Below are positions 1-6,704 of a DNA stretch of 16,954 nt, piece by piece; within the stretch, counting starts at the first letter, position 1; every line of letters begins with the position of its first letter. Location of the stretch: assembly GCA_900551365.1 (NCBI GenBank), contig URVZ01000037.1:1-16954 (forward strand), read 5' to 3'. This DNA is from an uncultured Collinsella sp. (GTDB taxonomy: Bacteria > Actinomycetota > Coriobacteriia > Coriobacteriales > Coriobacteriaceae). The notes under the pieces were generated by a model that was given only the letters and a program-made list of their open reading frames with translations, had not been told where the DNA came from and did no database searches. A program made the position numbers and the translations under genes.

Positions 1-394
1 CGCCCTTGCCGATGTACATGTCGTCGCGGATGCCGATGACGTCGGCCATGAAGGAGATCATGGTAGCGGTCTCGCGGACGGTCTCGCCGTGGGCGATCTG
101 GGACTTCTTCTCGTCCAGGTCCTGCAGCTCAAGGCCGAGCAGGTTGGCGGCCTTAGAGAAGGAGAAGCGCGTACGGGTGGAGTTGTCGCGGAACAGGGAG
201 ACGGCCAGGCCCGAGTCGAAGATCTTGGGAGAGACGTTGTTCTCACGCAGCTCGCGCAGGGCGTCGGCGACGATGTAGAGAGCCTTGAGCTCATCGGTGG
301 TCTTGTCCCAGGTGTGCAGGAAATCGCTGCCGTACATACCCTTAAAATCGAGGCCGTTCAGCCGCTCGACGAGCTCGGTAAACTTAGCGTCCAT
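1..394 (-). CDS. ygeW: Knotted carbamoyltransferase YgeW (N-terminal part, runs off window edge)
   Basis: Partial gene: the first 131 codons are present and the rest lies beyond base 1. The protein belongs to the aspartate/ornithine carbamoyltransferase superfamily, YgeW branch (about 400 residues when complete). Visible signatures are FRDNSTRTRFSF at about residues 68-79, which carries the STRTR carbamoyl-phosphate loop, and QDLDEKKSQIAHGETVRETA at about 91-110, closely matching E. coli YgeW as I remember it. The start ATG (392-394) has AGAAAGGA seven bases upstream. It lies 201 bp downstream of ygeY on the same strand, supporting a shared role in anaerobic breakdown of purine-derived ureido compounds. 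The true substrate of YgeW is not settled from sequence; ordinary ornithine or aspartate carbamoyltransferase is less likely given the motif match and the neighbour. The knot region and the substrate-specificity loop are outside the window. Confidence 0.9.
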   Translation of the reverse strand, partial: MDAKFTELVERLNGLDFKGMYGSDFLHTWDKTTDELKALYIVADALRELRENNVSPKIFDSGLAVSLFRDNSTRTRFSFSKAANLLGLELQDLDEKKSQIAHGETVRETATMISFMADVIGIRDDMYIGKG

Positions 395-437
395 GGAAAT
401 GTCCTTTCTAAAGATGAAACGATCGCAATGAGTAGAT

Positions 438-477
438 GTGCTCCGGCATGCGCGTGTGGCTAGAACATGCAGAGCAC
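438..477 (-). promoter_or_regulatory. Hairpin in the ygeW leader
   Basis: Arms GTGCTC (438-443) and GAGCAC (472-477), continued by GCATG (446-450) and CATGC (466-470), enclose a 15-base loop. In the ygeW transcript this hairpin would end about 43 bases before the start codon. There is no U tract, so it is more likely a leader structure than a terminator. Function unknown. Confidence 0.35.
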
Positions 478-512
478 CATGACGAGGACCCGCCACCGTT
501 GAGGAAGCATGG

Positions 513-540
513 GAGATAACGACCACGGGCCCCAAGTCAA
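513..540 (-). promoter_or_regulatory. Candidate ygeW promoter
   Basis: On the minus strand TTGACT (535-540) is followed after 16 bases by TATCTC (513-518). The -35 matches consensus well and the -10 only in part. If used, ygeW would have its own promoter inside the ygeY-ygeW gap and a leader of about 110 bases that includes the hairpin at 438-477. Confidence 0.3.
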
Positions 541-548
541 CAGGAGGC

Positions 549-573
549 GCCGGGGGCATAAACTGTCCCCGGC
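549..573. repeat. REP-like hairpin with GGGGACAGT core
   Basis: Perfect 7-bp arms GCCGGGG (549-555) and CCCCGGC (567-573) around an 11-base loop, 23 bases after the ygeY stop. Read on the minus strand it contains GGGGACAGTTTATG, and the same GGGGACAGT word recurs at 12638-12646. There is no U tract, so it is not a standard intrinsic terminator. It may be a short dispersed repeat that also limits read-through from ygeY. Confidence 0.45.
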
Positions 574-595
574 TCAACAAAATCGAGGAATGGGA

Positions 596-1981
596 CTAGT
601 CGATCTTGTTGTTGGTCAGACCGGCGCGGAACACGGTGGCGTCGCCATCGGCCTGGCTCGGATCGTAGAGGTTCAGGGCAGCCACATACATGGCGGCAGC
701 GGTGACCAGGTCGTCCTTGTAGGTGACCTCGTTGGGAGCATGAGCCTGAGACTCGGCACCCGGGCCAAAGCCCACGCAGGGGATGCCGTAGCGGCCCTGG
801 ATGGAAACGCAGTTCGTGGAGAAGGTCCACTTGTCGCACAGCGGGCGACCGGTGCGCTTGTCCATGCTGGGCTCGCAGCCGATGCGCTCGTCACCAAACA
901 TGGCCTTGTGGGCGTCGACGAGGGCCTTGACGTGCGGAGCGGTCTCCTTGTTGATCCACGTGGGGAAGTAAGCCTCGGTCTCGTAGACCTCGCCGGTCCA
1001 GGACGGACGGTCGTACATGTACATGGAGACCTTGACGTCCTCGCCGTACTTCTTGACGGCCGGGAGGTTCTCGACCTCCTCGAGGCAGGACTTGTAGGTC
1101 TCGCCGGCGGTCATGCGACGGTCGATGGAGATGGCGCAGGAGTCAGCGACAGCGCAACGGCTGGGGCTGGTGTAGAAGATCTGGCTGACGGTGCAGGTGC
1201 CGCGGCCCAGGAAGCGGGCATCCTCGAAGTGCTCGGGGTTGTACTTGGGGTCGAGCATCTTGACGAGACCCTTGATGTCGGTCGACTCGTCGCAGCCGTT
1301 GTTGTTGAGGGCGCGGACGTCGGCGATGATGTCGGCCATCTTGTAAATGGCGTTGTCGCCGCGGTCGGGAGCGGAGCCGTGGCAGGAGGTGCCGTGAACG
1401 TCGACGCGGATCTCCATGCGGCCGCGGTGACCGCGGTAGATGCCGCCGTCGGTGGGCTCGGTGGAAATGACGAACTCGGGCTTAATGCCGTCCTTGTTGT
1501 AGATGTACTGCCAGCACATGCCGTCGCAGTCCTCTTCCTGGACGGTGCCGACGACCATGATCTTGTAGCCCTCGGGGATGAGGCCCATGTCCTTCATCAT
1601 CTTGGCAGCGTAGGTAGCAGAAGCCATGCCGCCCTCCTGGTCGGAGCCGCCGCGGCCGTAGATGATCTCGTCGGTCTCGTAGCCCTCATAGGGATCGGCA
1701 TCCCAGTTCTCGATGTTGCCGATACCGACGGTGTCGATGTGGGAGTCGATGGCGATGATCTTGTCGCCCTCGCCCATAAAGCCCATAACGTTGCCCAGGC
1801 CGTCGACCTTGACCTCGTCATAGCCAAGGCTCTCCATCTCGGCCTTAATGCAAGCGACAACCTCACCCTCCTCGCAGGACTCAGAGGGGTGGCTAATCAT
1901 TGCGCGAAGAAAACGCGTCATATCAGCACGATGGGACTCAGCAGCGTTTTTAATTGCCTCGAAATCGAGTTCCTTAGTCAT
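596..1981 (-). CDS. ygeY: YgeY-type M20 family metallohydrolase
   Basis: Zinc-dependent M20/ArgE-DapE-type hydrolase of the YgeY branch, 461 residues. M20 signatures are present: SHIDTVG with the HxD pair (His81, Asp83), SDQEGG (Asp114), VQEEDCDG (Glu149-Glu150, catalytic and metal sites), STEPTD (Glu175) and AHAPNE (His414). The middle (roughly 190-330) is the lid/dimerisation domain. E. coli YgeY is about 400 residues; the extra length comes from insertions near 229-258 and 363-383 and a C-terminal tail of about 20 residues. In-frame initiation at TTG (1990) is possible, but ATG at 1981 has AGAAAGG nine bases upstream and is preferred. It lies next to ygeW. The family is implicated in anaerobic purine breakdown through ureido/diaminopropionate intermediates; the exact bond cleaved is inferred, not visible. 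Confidence 0.92.
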   Translation of the reverse strand: MTKELDFEAIKNAAESHRADMTRFLRAMISHPSESCEEGEVVACIKAEMESLGYDEVKVDGLGNVMGFMGEGDKIIAIDSHIDTVGIGNIENWDADPYEGYETDEIIYGRGGSDQEGGMASATYAAKMMKDMGLIPEGYKIMVVGTVQEEDCDGMCWQYIYNKDGIKPEFVISTEPTDGGIYRGHRGRMEIRVDVHGTSCHGSAPDRGDNAIYKMADIIADVRALNNNGCDESTDIKGLVKMLDPKYNPEHFEDARFLGRGTCTVSQIFYTSPSRCAVADSCAISIDRRMTAGETYKSCLEEVENLPAVKKYGEDVKVSMYMYDRPSWTGEVYETEAYFPTWINKETAPHVKALVDAHKAMFGDERIGCEPSMDKRTGRPLCDKWTFSTNCVSIQGRYGIPCVGFGPGAESQAHAPNEVTYKDDLVTAAAMYVAALNLYDPSQADGDATVFRAGLTNNKID

Positions 1982-2006
1982 AACAGTCAACCTTTCTACA
2001 AGGGTT

Positions 2007-2018
2007 TACCTACAGGTA
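2007..2018. promoter_or_regulatory. Palindrome upstream of ygeY
   Basis: TACCT-AC-AGGTA is a perfect 5-bp inverted repeat 26 bases before the ygeY start, in an otherwise unstructured AT-rich stretch. It is placed where a repressor or activator of the ygeY-ygeW genes could bind. No regulator gene is nearby and no known operator is matched. Confidence 0.25.
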
Positions 2019-2092
2019 GATATTTCAGATAGATCACTTGTGCCAAGCAGCGTGAGGTCGAGTACCCGGCAAGCAAGTAAACGTAGGAGGCG

Positions 2093-2159
2093 GACGGAGG
2101 ACTTTGCTCCGTCGCGAGTTCCGCACGAGCCGGAGAGCACTTAATGTGCTCTCCGTGCG
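2093..2159 (-). terminator. Paired hairpins downstream of pcrA (possible terminator)
   Basis: Two hairpins follow the pcrA stop on the minus strand. The first has perfect 9-bp arms GGAGAGCAC (2132-2140) and GTGCTCTCC (2146-2154), extended by CGCAC/GTGCG (2122-2126/2155-2159) across a bulge. The second is GACGGAG (2093-2099) with CTCCGTC (2107-2113). Neither has a U tract, so termination could be weak, factor-dependent or absent. They are the only structure seen in the 235 bases between pcrA and ygeY apart from the 2007-2018 palindrome. Confidence 0.4.
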
Positions 2160-2216
2160 AGCAGGACTGCCCGAGCAGGCGACCAAAGCCCCCGGCGCGC
2201 CCGGTCAACCTCGCAG

Positions 2217-5120
2217 CTAGGCATTCAGCTTGACAATTGGAGCAAAGCCCTTCATAAGCTTTTTGGTCTGGCCGGTCTTTTCGAATTGAACCTCGATCAT
2301 GTCTCCGACGACCGAGATCACGGTACCCGTGCCAAAGGTCTTGTGGCTCACGGTATCGCCTGCGGCAAAGTCCTGCGACGCGCTAGCGCGATCGACCTTG
2401 CGCTCCACTGTCGGCGACACCTTAGATGACGGCTTTTTGGCTCGCGGCGCACCCGAACCAAAGGTCGAGGCAACACGGCCGGCGTCGGGCGAGACCCCAC
2501 GATGGCGCTCGGTCCCGTAGCTGCTGCCGCCAAAGAAATCGTCAAAACTCGATCCACCGCGCGAACCGGAACCGCCGGTCGAGCGCGTATGCGAACCAAA
2601 CACCTTGCCGCCGTACATATCCGAGCCCATGCCCGAGCCAAAGGTGCCGTGACGGTCGCCGCGTTTCTCCCAGCCCGTGCCCTCAAAACCGGCAGAACCG
2701 ATGCCGCTAAACTCGATATCCTCAAACGGAATCTCGTTGAGGAAGCGCGAGCGCGGGTTGGCAGAGGTCGAGCCGTAGGTGCGACGCGTGGCCGCATAGG
2801 TCAAGAACAGGCGCTTACGGGCGCGCGTGATGGCGACGTAGGCCAGGCGACGCTCCTCCTCGAGCTTGCCCGGGTCATCGCCGCCGCCAAAGTCGTGCAC
2901 GTGCGGGAAGATACCCTCCTCCATGCCGGCCACGAACACCGCCGGGAACTCCAGGCCCTTGGCGGAGTGGATGGTCATCATGGTGATGGCATGCGTCTCG
3001 CCGGCCAGGGAATCCAAGTCGGAGCGCAAGGCCAGCCACTCCATGAGCGCCGGCAGCGCCTTACAGGTGAGCGGACCGTAGGTGCGCTCGATCTCGTCGG
3101 CATGCACGGCACCCGCCGGCAACTCTGTTGGCACGGCATACGCGTTGCCCGCGATGGCGGCGGCCAGGGCATCCTGCGGAGACAGCGCCGGAGCGGCCAA
3201 GCTATCGAGCGGATTGGAGCCCGCGGCGTCACGCGCACCAACGAGCGCCTCAAACGAGGATACCGGGGCAGACGGCCCCGGTTCGGGCGCAGGCGCGCTC
3301 ACCACGACGGGCTCGGGCTCGGCGCTGACAGGCACATCGGCAACACCGGCAGCGCGCAGCTCTTCCAAGCTCTCGAGCGTACCTTCGATATCCTCATGCG
3401 TCTCCTCAAATTCGGCAGCGACACCCAGGAATTCCTGGATGTTCTCGGCGCGGCTCTCGGACTCCATGGTGCCCTCGGCGCGGAAAGCCTGCAGCAGGCC
3501 CGTCTTATCGACGATCATCTCGACAACGTCCTTGAGCTCGCCGTCCATGCGGCGACCCTCGCGCACCAGCGACACAAAGCTCGACAGGCCATTGCGCACC
3601 TTGGCGCTAAACATGCCGGTTTCGGCGCACGCGATCTCGCAAGCCTGGAAGAACGAGCAACGGTTGTCGCGCGCCAGCTGCTCAATCTTTTGGATCGAGG
3701 TGGAGCCGATGCCGCGGCGCGGCGTGTTGATGACGCGCTTGACGCTCATCTCGTCTGCCGGGTTCACGATCATCTTGAGGTAGGCCATGACGTCGCGGAT
3801 CTCGGCACGATCGAAGAATCGCGTGCCGCCCACAATCTTGTAGGGCACGCCTGCGCGCAGGAACATATCTTCGAGGATACGCGACTGGGCGTTGGTGCGG
3901 TAGAACACAGCAATATCGTCGTAGCTCGTGCCCTTGGAGTGCAGCTTTTCGATCTCGCCGGCAATCCAGCGGCCCTCGTCGCGCTCATCGCTTGCCTGGA
4001 AGGCCTGGATCTTCTCGCCGTCGCCCTCGGCCGTAAACAGGCGCTTCTCCTTGCGCTGCGAGTTGTGACGCACCACGGCGTTGGCGGCGCTCAGGATATG
4101 ACCCGTGGAGCGGTAGTTCTGCTCTAGCTTGACGGTCTTGCAGTTTTTAAAGTCCTTCTCAAAGTCCAGGATATTGGTGATGTCGGCGCCACGCCAGCTA
4201 TAAATGGACTGGTCGTCGTCGCCCACGACCATGAGGTTTTGGTACTTGGCGGCCAGCAGGTTGGCGATCTCGTACTGGACGTGGTTGGTGTCCTGATACT
4301 CGTCGACGCTAATGTAGCGGAAGCGCTCCTGGTACTTGTCGAGCACCTCGGGGCGGGTGCGCAGCAGCTCGAGCGTGCGCACGAGCAGGTCGTCGAAGTC
4401 CATCGCGTTGGCGGCGCGCAGGCGGCGTTCCAGCTCCAGGTAGACCTGCGCGGCCTTTTTGTCATTGGGGCTGTCGGCGGATTTGAGCATGTCCTCGGGG
4501 CCGATCATGGCGTTTTTGGCCGAGCTGATCTTGCTGCGGATCATGTTGATGGGGAACTGCTTTTGCTCGATACCGAGCGCCTGCATAATGTCGCGCACCA
4601 TGCGCTTTGAGTCATCGTCATCGTAGATGGTGAACTGACCGGTGTATCCCAGCAGGTCGGCGTCCTCGCGCAGCATACGCACGCACATGGCATGGAAGGT
4701 GCATACCCACATGCCACGGGTGCCGCTGGGAATGAGTGCCGCCAGACGCTCACGCATCTCGGCCGCGGCCTTGTTGGTAAACGTGATGGCAAGGATCTGC
4801 CAGGGCTTAACGCCCAGGTCGCCGAGCATATGTGCGATACGGAAGGTCAAGACGCGGGTCTTGCCCGAGCCGGCGCCGGCAAGGACCAGCAGCGGGCCCT
4901 CGGTGGTCAGGACCGCCTCGCGCTGAGCGGGATTAAGGCTGTCGATGTCGACGAGCGGCTTGGCGGGCTTGGGCGCCGGCGCGGGAGCGTCGTAGATGTC
5001 GAGCGGAACGAGCTCGGGCTCCGGCGCAGCAGGGGCGGTGTATGCATCGAGCGGCACGGGTTCCGGCGCGGGCGGCACAGGTACCGCGACATTCTTTTCC
5101 CAGGGCAGGGGCTGGGTCAT
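2217..5120 (-). CDS. pcrA: ATP-dependent DNA helicase PcrA/UvrD (SF1A)
   Basis: A 3'-5' superfamily 1A helicase for nucleotide excision repair and for clearing replication or recombination obstacles; 967 residues, much longer than the usual 720-800. All motifs are present: Walker A AGAGSGKT (81-88), Ia AITFTNKAAAEM (111-122), II VDEYQDTN (272-279), III VVGDDDQSIYSWRG (298-311), IV LEQNYRS (332-338), V TIHSAKGLEF (716-725), VI YVAITRARKR (761-770). The C-terminal Tudor-like tail (about 918-967, HKTFGTGTV...QFEKTG) is the PcrA/UvrD type. Oddities are a Pro/Ala/Glu-rich N-terminal leader (about 11-57) with a repeated PLDAY/PLDIY unit, an Ala/Pro/Glu-rich insertion at about 590-690 before motif V, and a Gly/Ser-rich linker at about 805-900. 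Start: ATG at 5120 has GAGGAG six bases upstream; the 28-codon upstream extension has no comparable site. Confidence 0.95.
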   Translation of the reverse strand: MTQPLPWEKNVAVPVPPAPEPVPLDAYTAPAAPEPELVPLDIYDAPAPAPKPAKPLVDIDSLNPAQREAVLTTEGPLLVLAGAGSGKTRVLTFRIAHMLGDLGVKPWQILAITFTNKAAAEMRERLAALIPSGTRGMWVCTFHAMCVRMLREDADLLGYTGQFTIYDDDDSKRMVRDIMQALGIEQKQFPINMIRSKISSAKNAMIGPEDMLKSADSPNDKKAAQVYLELERRLRAANAMDFDDLLVRTLELLRTRPEVLDKYQERFRYISVDEYQDTNHVQYEIANLLAAKYQNLMVVGDDDQSIYSWRGADITNILDFEKDFKNCKTVKLEQNYRSTGHILSAANAVVRHNSQRKEKRLFTAEGDGEKIQAFQASDERDEGRWIAGEIEKLHSKGTSYDDIAVFYRTNAQSRILEDMFLRAGVPYKIVGGTRFFDRAEIRDVMAYLKMIVNPADEMSVKRVINTPRRGIGSTSIQKIEQLARDNRCSFFQACEIACAETGMFSAKVRNGLSSFVSLVREGRRMDGELKDVVEMIVDKTGLLQAFRAEGTMESESRAENIQEFLGVAAEFEETHEDIEGTLESLEELRAAGVADVPVSAEPEPVVVSAPAPEPGPSAPVSSFEALVGARDAAGSNPLDSLAAPALSPQDALAAAIAGNAYAVPTELPAGAVHADEIERTYGPLTCKALPALMEWLALRSDLDSLAGETHAITMMTIHSAKGLEFPAVFVAGMEEGIFPHVHDFGGGDDPGKLEEERRLAYVAITRARKRLFLTYAATRRTYGSTSANPRSRFLNEIPFEDIEFSGIGSAGFEGTGWEKRGDRHGTFGSGMGSDMYGGKVFGSHTRSTGGSGSRGGSSFDDFFGGSSYGTERHRGVSPDAGRVASTFGSGAPRAKKPSSKVSPTVERKVDRASASQDFAAGDTVSHKTFGTGTVISVVGDMIEVQFEKTGQTKKLMKGFAPIVKLNA

Positions 5121-5181
5121 GGGCGACTCCTCATCTGACGGACGGCGCGCCTGCGGGCAGCGCCATAGTTTGAGCCGTACC

Positions 5182-5187
5182 AGTATA
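5182..5187 (-). promoter_or_regulatory. Candidate -10 element for pcrA
   Basis: TATACT on the minus strand, 61 bases before the pcrA start. A possible -35, TTGCGT, is 19 bases further upstream, a longer spacing than usual. It would give a leader of about 55 bases carrying the GAGGAG ribosome site. Confidence 0.4.
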
Positions 5188-5259
5188 CCGAGCCGCGCGG
5201 ACACCGACGCAAATCACACCACGACTCCGTCCGCCACCATCGGGCCCGCCCCAGCGGAT

Positions 5260-5326
5260 TTGGCGCAATGGGGTCAGATTTGTCTGCACCAAGCTGGTGC
5301 AAAGTAACCTGACCCCATTGCGCCAA
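5260..5326. repeat. 67-bp palindrome (REP/MITE-like) with GGGGTCAG core
   Basis: Perfect 18-bp arms TTGGCGCAATGGGGTCAG (5260-5277) and their reverse complement (5309-5326) enclose a degenerate middle (9 of 13 positions still pair) ending in GCACC...GGTGC around a 5-base loop. There is no open frame inside and no U tract. The near-perfect pairing and the lack of any coding role point to a non-autonomous dispersed repeat, perhaps mobilised by a REP-associated transposase encoded elsewhere. It separates the pcrA promoter from the uppP terminator. Confidence 0.6.
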
Positions 5327-5391
5327 TCACAGAGCCACCGATGTCACGGTAGCAGCAGCGAGCGGCGGCCAGAGCGAACAAATTGGCATGA

Positions 5392-5432
5392 AAAGAGGGC
5401 GGCATAGACCTTTTGGTCATGCCGCCCTCTTT
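5392..5432 (-). terminator. Intrinsic terminator of uppP
   Basis: Arms AAAGAGGGCGGCAT (5392-5405) and ATGCCGCCCTCTTT (5419-5432) pair perfectly over 14 bp, with an inner GACC/GGTC stem, one bulged A and a TTTT loop. On the minus strand the stem ends in CTCTTTT, a short U tract, 45 bases after the uppP stop. It lies inside a larger inverted repeat whose 16-bp outer arms are at 5362-5377 and 5446-5461. Confidence 0.75.
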
Positions 5433-5476
5433 GAATGACAAGTTGTCGCTCTGGCCGCCGCGCAGCGTCAACCAAG

Positions 5477-6457
5477 TTACAGGCCGAGCATAGGCTCCAG
5501 AACGAAGAAGTATGCGAGCACTACGACGCCCAGGATGATGCGGTAAACACCGAAGCACTTGAAGTCGTGACGGCGGACGAAGCCCATGAGCCACTTGATG
5601 GCGATGAGCGAAACCACAAAGGCCACAACGCAGCCCACGCCCAAGATAGCGACCTCGTTGGCGCCGAACGTGCCGCCCTTGATGAAGTATTTGACCAGCT
5701 TGAGTGCACTCGCGCCAAACATGACAGGGATGGCCAGGAAGAACGTAAACTTGGACGCCACCGAACGCGTACAGCCCAAAAGCAGGCCGCCGATGATGGT
5801 AGAACCGGAGCGAGACGTACCAGGCACCAGCGAAAGCACCTGGAAGCAGCCGATACCCAGCGCAGTCTTCCAGCTCAGGTCCTCGAGCGTGGCGATGGAG
5901 CCAAAGTCCAGATTCTCGTCATCGTCCTCATCCTCAGCGGTAGCCGCGGCGGGCGCCGCAAAGTGCGCACCGGCGGGACGTCCACCCGACACCACAGCAC
6001 GCGAGCCAAACGAACCGGCAACGGCCATTTCCTCGCGCTTGCTCGCGCGCCAGTTCTCGATCACGATAAACAGCACGCCGTACACAATGAGCGCCAGCGC
6101 CACGACGGGAGCATTGTAGAAATGCTCCTCCATCCAGTCGTTAAGCGGCAGACCGATCGCCGCGGCGGGAATGCAGCCGAGCACAATCTTGCCCCACAGC
6201 ACCCAGGTGTCGCGACGGCCCTCCTTGCCCTTGCTGGGCGAGAACGGATTGAGCTCATGGAAGAACAGCACACAGACGGCCAGAATGGCGCCGAGCTGAA
6301 TCACGACCAGGAACATATTCCAGAACGTCTCGCTCACGTTCATCTTGACGAACTCGTCCACCAAGATCATGTGACCGGTCGACGAAACAGGCAGCCATTC
6401 GGTGATGCCCTCGACCAGGCCCATGAAGGCAGATTTTAGAAGCTCGATAATATCCAA
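5477..6457 (-). CDS. uppP: Undecaprenyl-diphosphate phosphatase (UppP/BacA family)
   Basis: Integral membrane enzyme that dephosphorylates undecaprenyl diphosphate, recycling the lipid carrier for cell-wall synthesis; loss or overexpression affects bacitracin sensitivity. Family signatures are GITEWLPVSSTGH (about residues 17-29) and VPGTSRSGST (about 211-220), both near the active site, with several hydrophobic helices between and after them. Length is 326 residues against about 270 typically. The excess is a hydrophilic loop at about 139-189, Ala/Gly-rich and ending in an EDEDDDE acidic run. Start: TTG at 6457 has GAGGGGG five bases upstream and gives the family-typical N-terminus; GTG at 6478 would add seven residues and has no good ribosome site. 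It lies upstream of pcrA but is separated by a terminator. Very confident of family, moderately of start. Confidence 0.94.
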   Translation of the reverse strand: MDIIELLKSAFMGLVEGITEWLPVSSTGHMILVDEFVKMNVSETFWNMFLVVIQLGAILAVCVLFFHELNPFSPSKGKEGRRDTWVLWGKIVLGCIPAAAIGLPLNDWMEEHFYNAPVVALALIVYGVLFIVIENWRASKREEMAVAGSFGSRAVVSGGRPAGAHFAAPAAATAEDEDDDENLDFGSIATLEDLSWKTALGIGCFQVLSLVPGTSRSGSTIIGGLLLGCTRSVASKFTFFLAIPVMFGASALKLVKYFIKGGTFGANEVAILGVGCVVAFVVSLIAIKWLMGFVRRHDFKCFGVYRIILGVVVLAYFFVLEPMLGL

Positions 6458-6462
6458 AGGGA

Positions 6463-6469
6463 CCCCCTC
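6463..6469 (-). promoter_or_regulatory. Ribosome binding site favouring the TTG start of uppP
   Basis: GAGGGGG on the minus strand, five bases before TTG at 6457. It lies inside the frame that would be used from GTG at 6478, so it decides in favour of the shorter protein. Confidence 0.6.
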
Positions 6470-6593
6470 GTTAGACACCCGCCGATATTGTTCTGCGGAC
6501 GGTGCGGGCGATGTCCCATTATCAACCGTTCGGGCGCGTCTACGCCTACCCTTACCAAAAAACTCGCCCGTTCACAGAATTGCGAGCGGTCAA

Positions 6594-6609
6594 ACCCAAA
6601 TCCTTGGGT
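6594..6609. promoter_or_regulatory. Inverted repeat in the uppP-usp divergent region
   Basis: ACCCAA-ATCC-TTGGGT, perfect 6-bp arms, followed directly by TATAAC, a possible -10 for the rightward usp gene. It sits in the shared upstream region of two divergent genes and could be an operator. No matching regulator is recognised. The rest of the 6458-6704 gap shows no gene. Confidence 0.3.
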
Positions 6610-6704
6610 ATAACTGCAACAAGATAAAGTGTCCGGCGGCCAACGCGCCCGCGCCCGCCCGATGCACGAGCCCCGCGCCCGTGCGATAGACCAAGGAGGA
6701 AACC

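Noticed and set aside
509..2032. Long open frame (507 codons) on the plus strand opposite ygeY
   Set aside because: Mirror of a strongly conserved gene in GC-rich DNA; Val/Gly/Leu/Ala/Asp-rich translation, no ribosome site and no recognisable motif.
2502..4127. 541-codon open frame opposite pcrA
   Set aside because: Shadow of the helicase; low-complexity Arg/Ala/His-rich translation, no start signals.
5121..5204. 28-codon upstream extension of pcrA
   Set aside because: GAGGAG lies six bases before ATG 5120, while the upstream start would lie above the likely transcription start near 5175.
5435..6439. 334-codon open frame opposite uppP
   Set aside because: Highly charged His/Arg/Gln-rich translation with no family resemblance; the minus strand holds clear UppP motifs.
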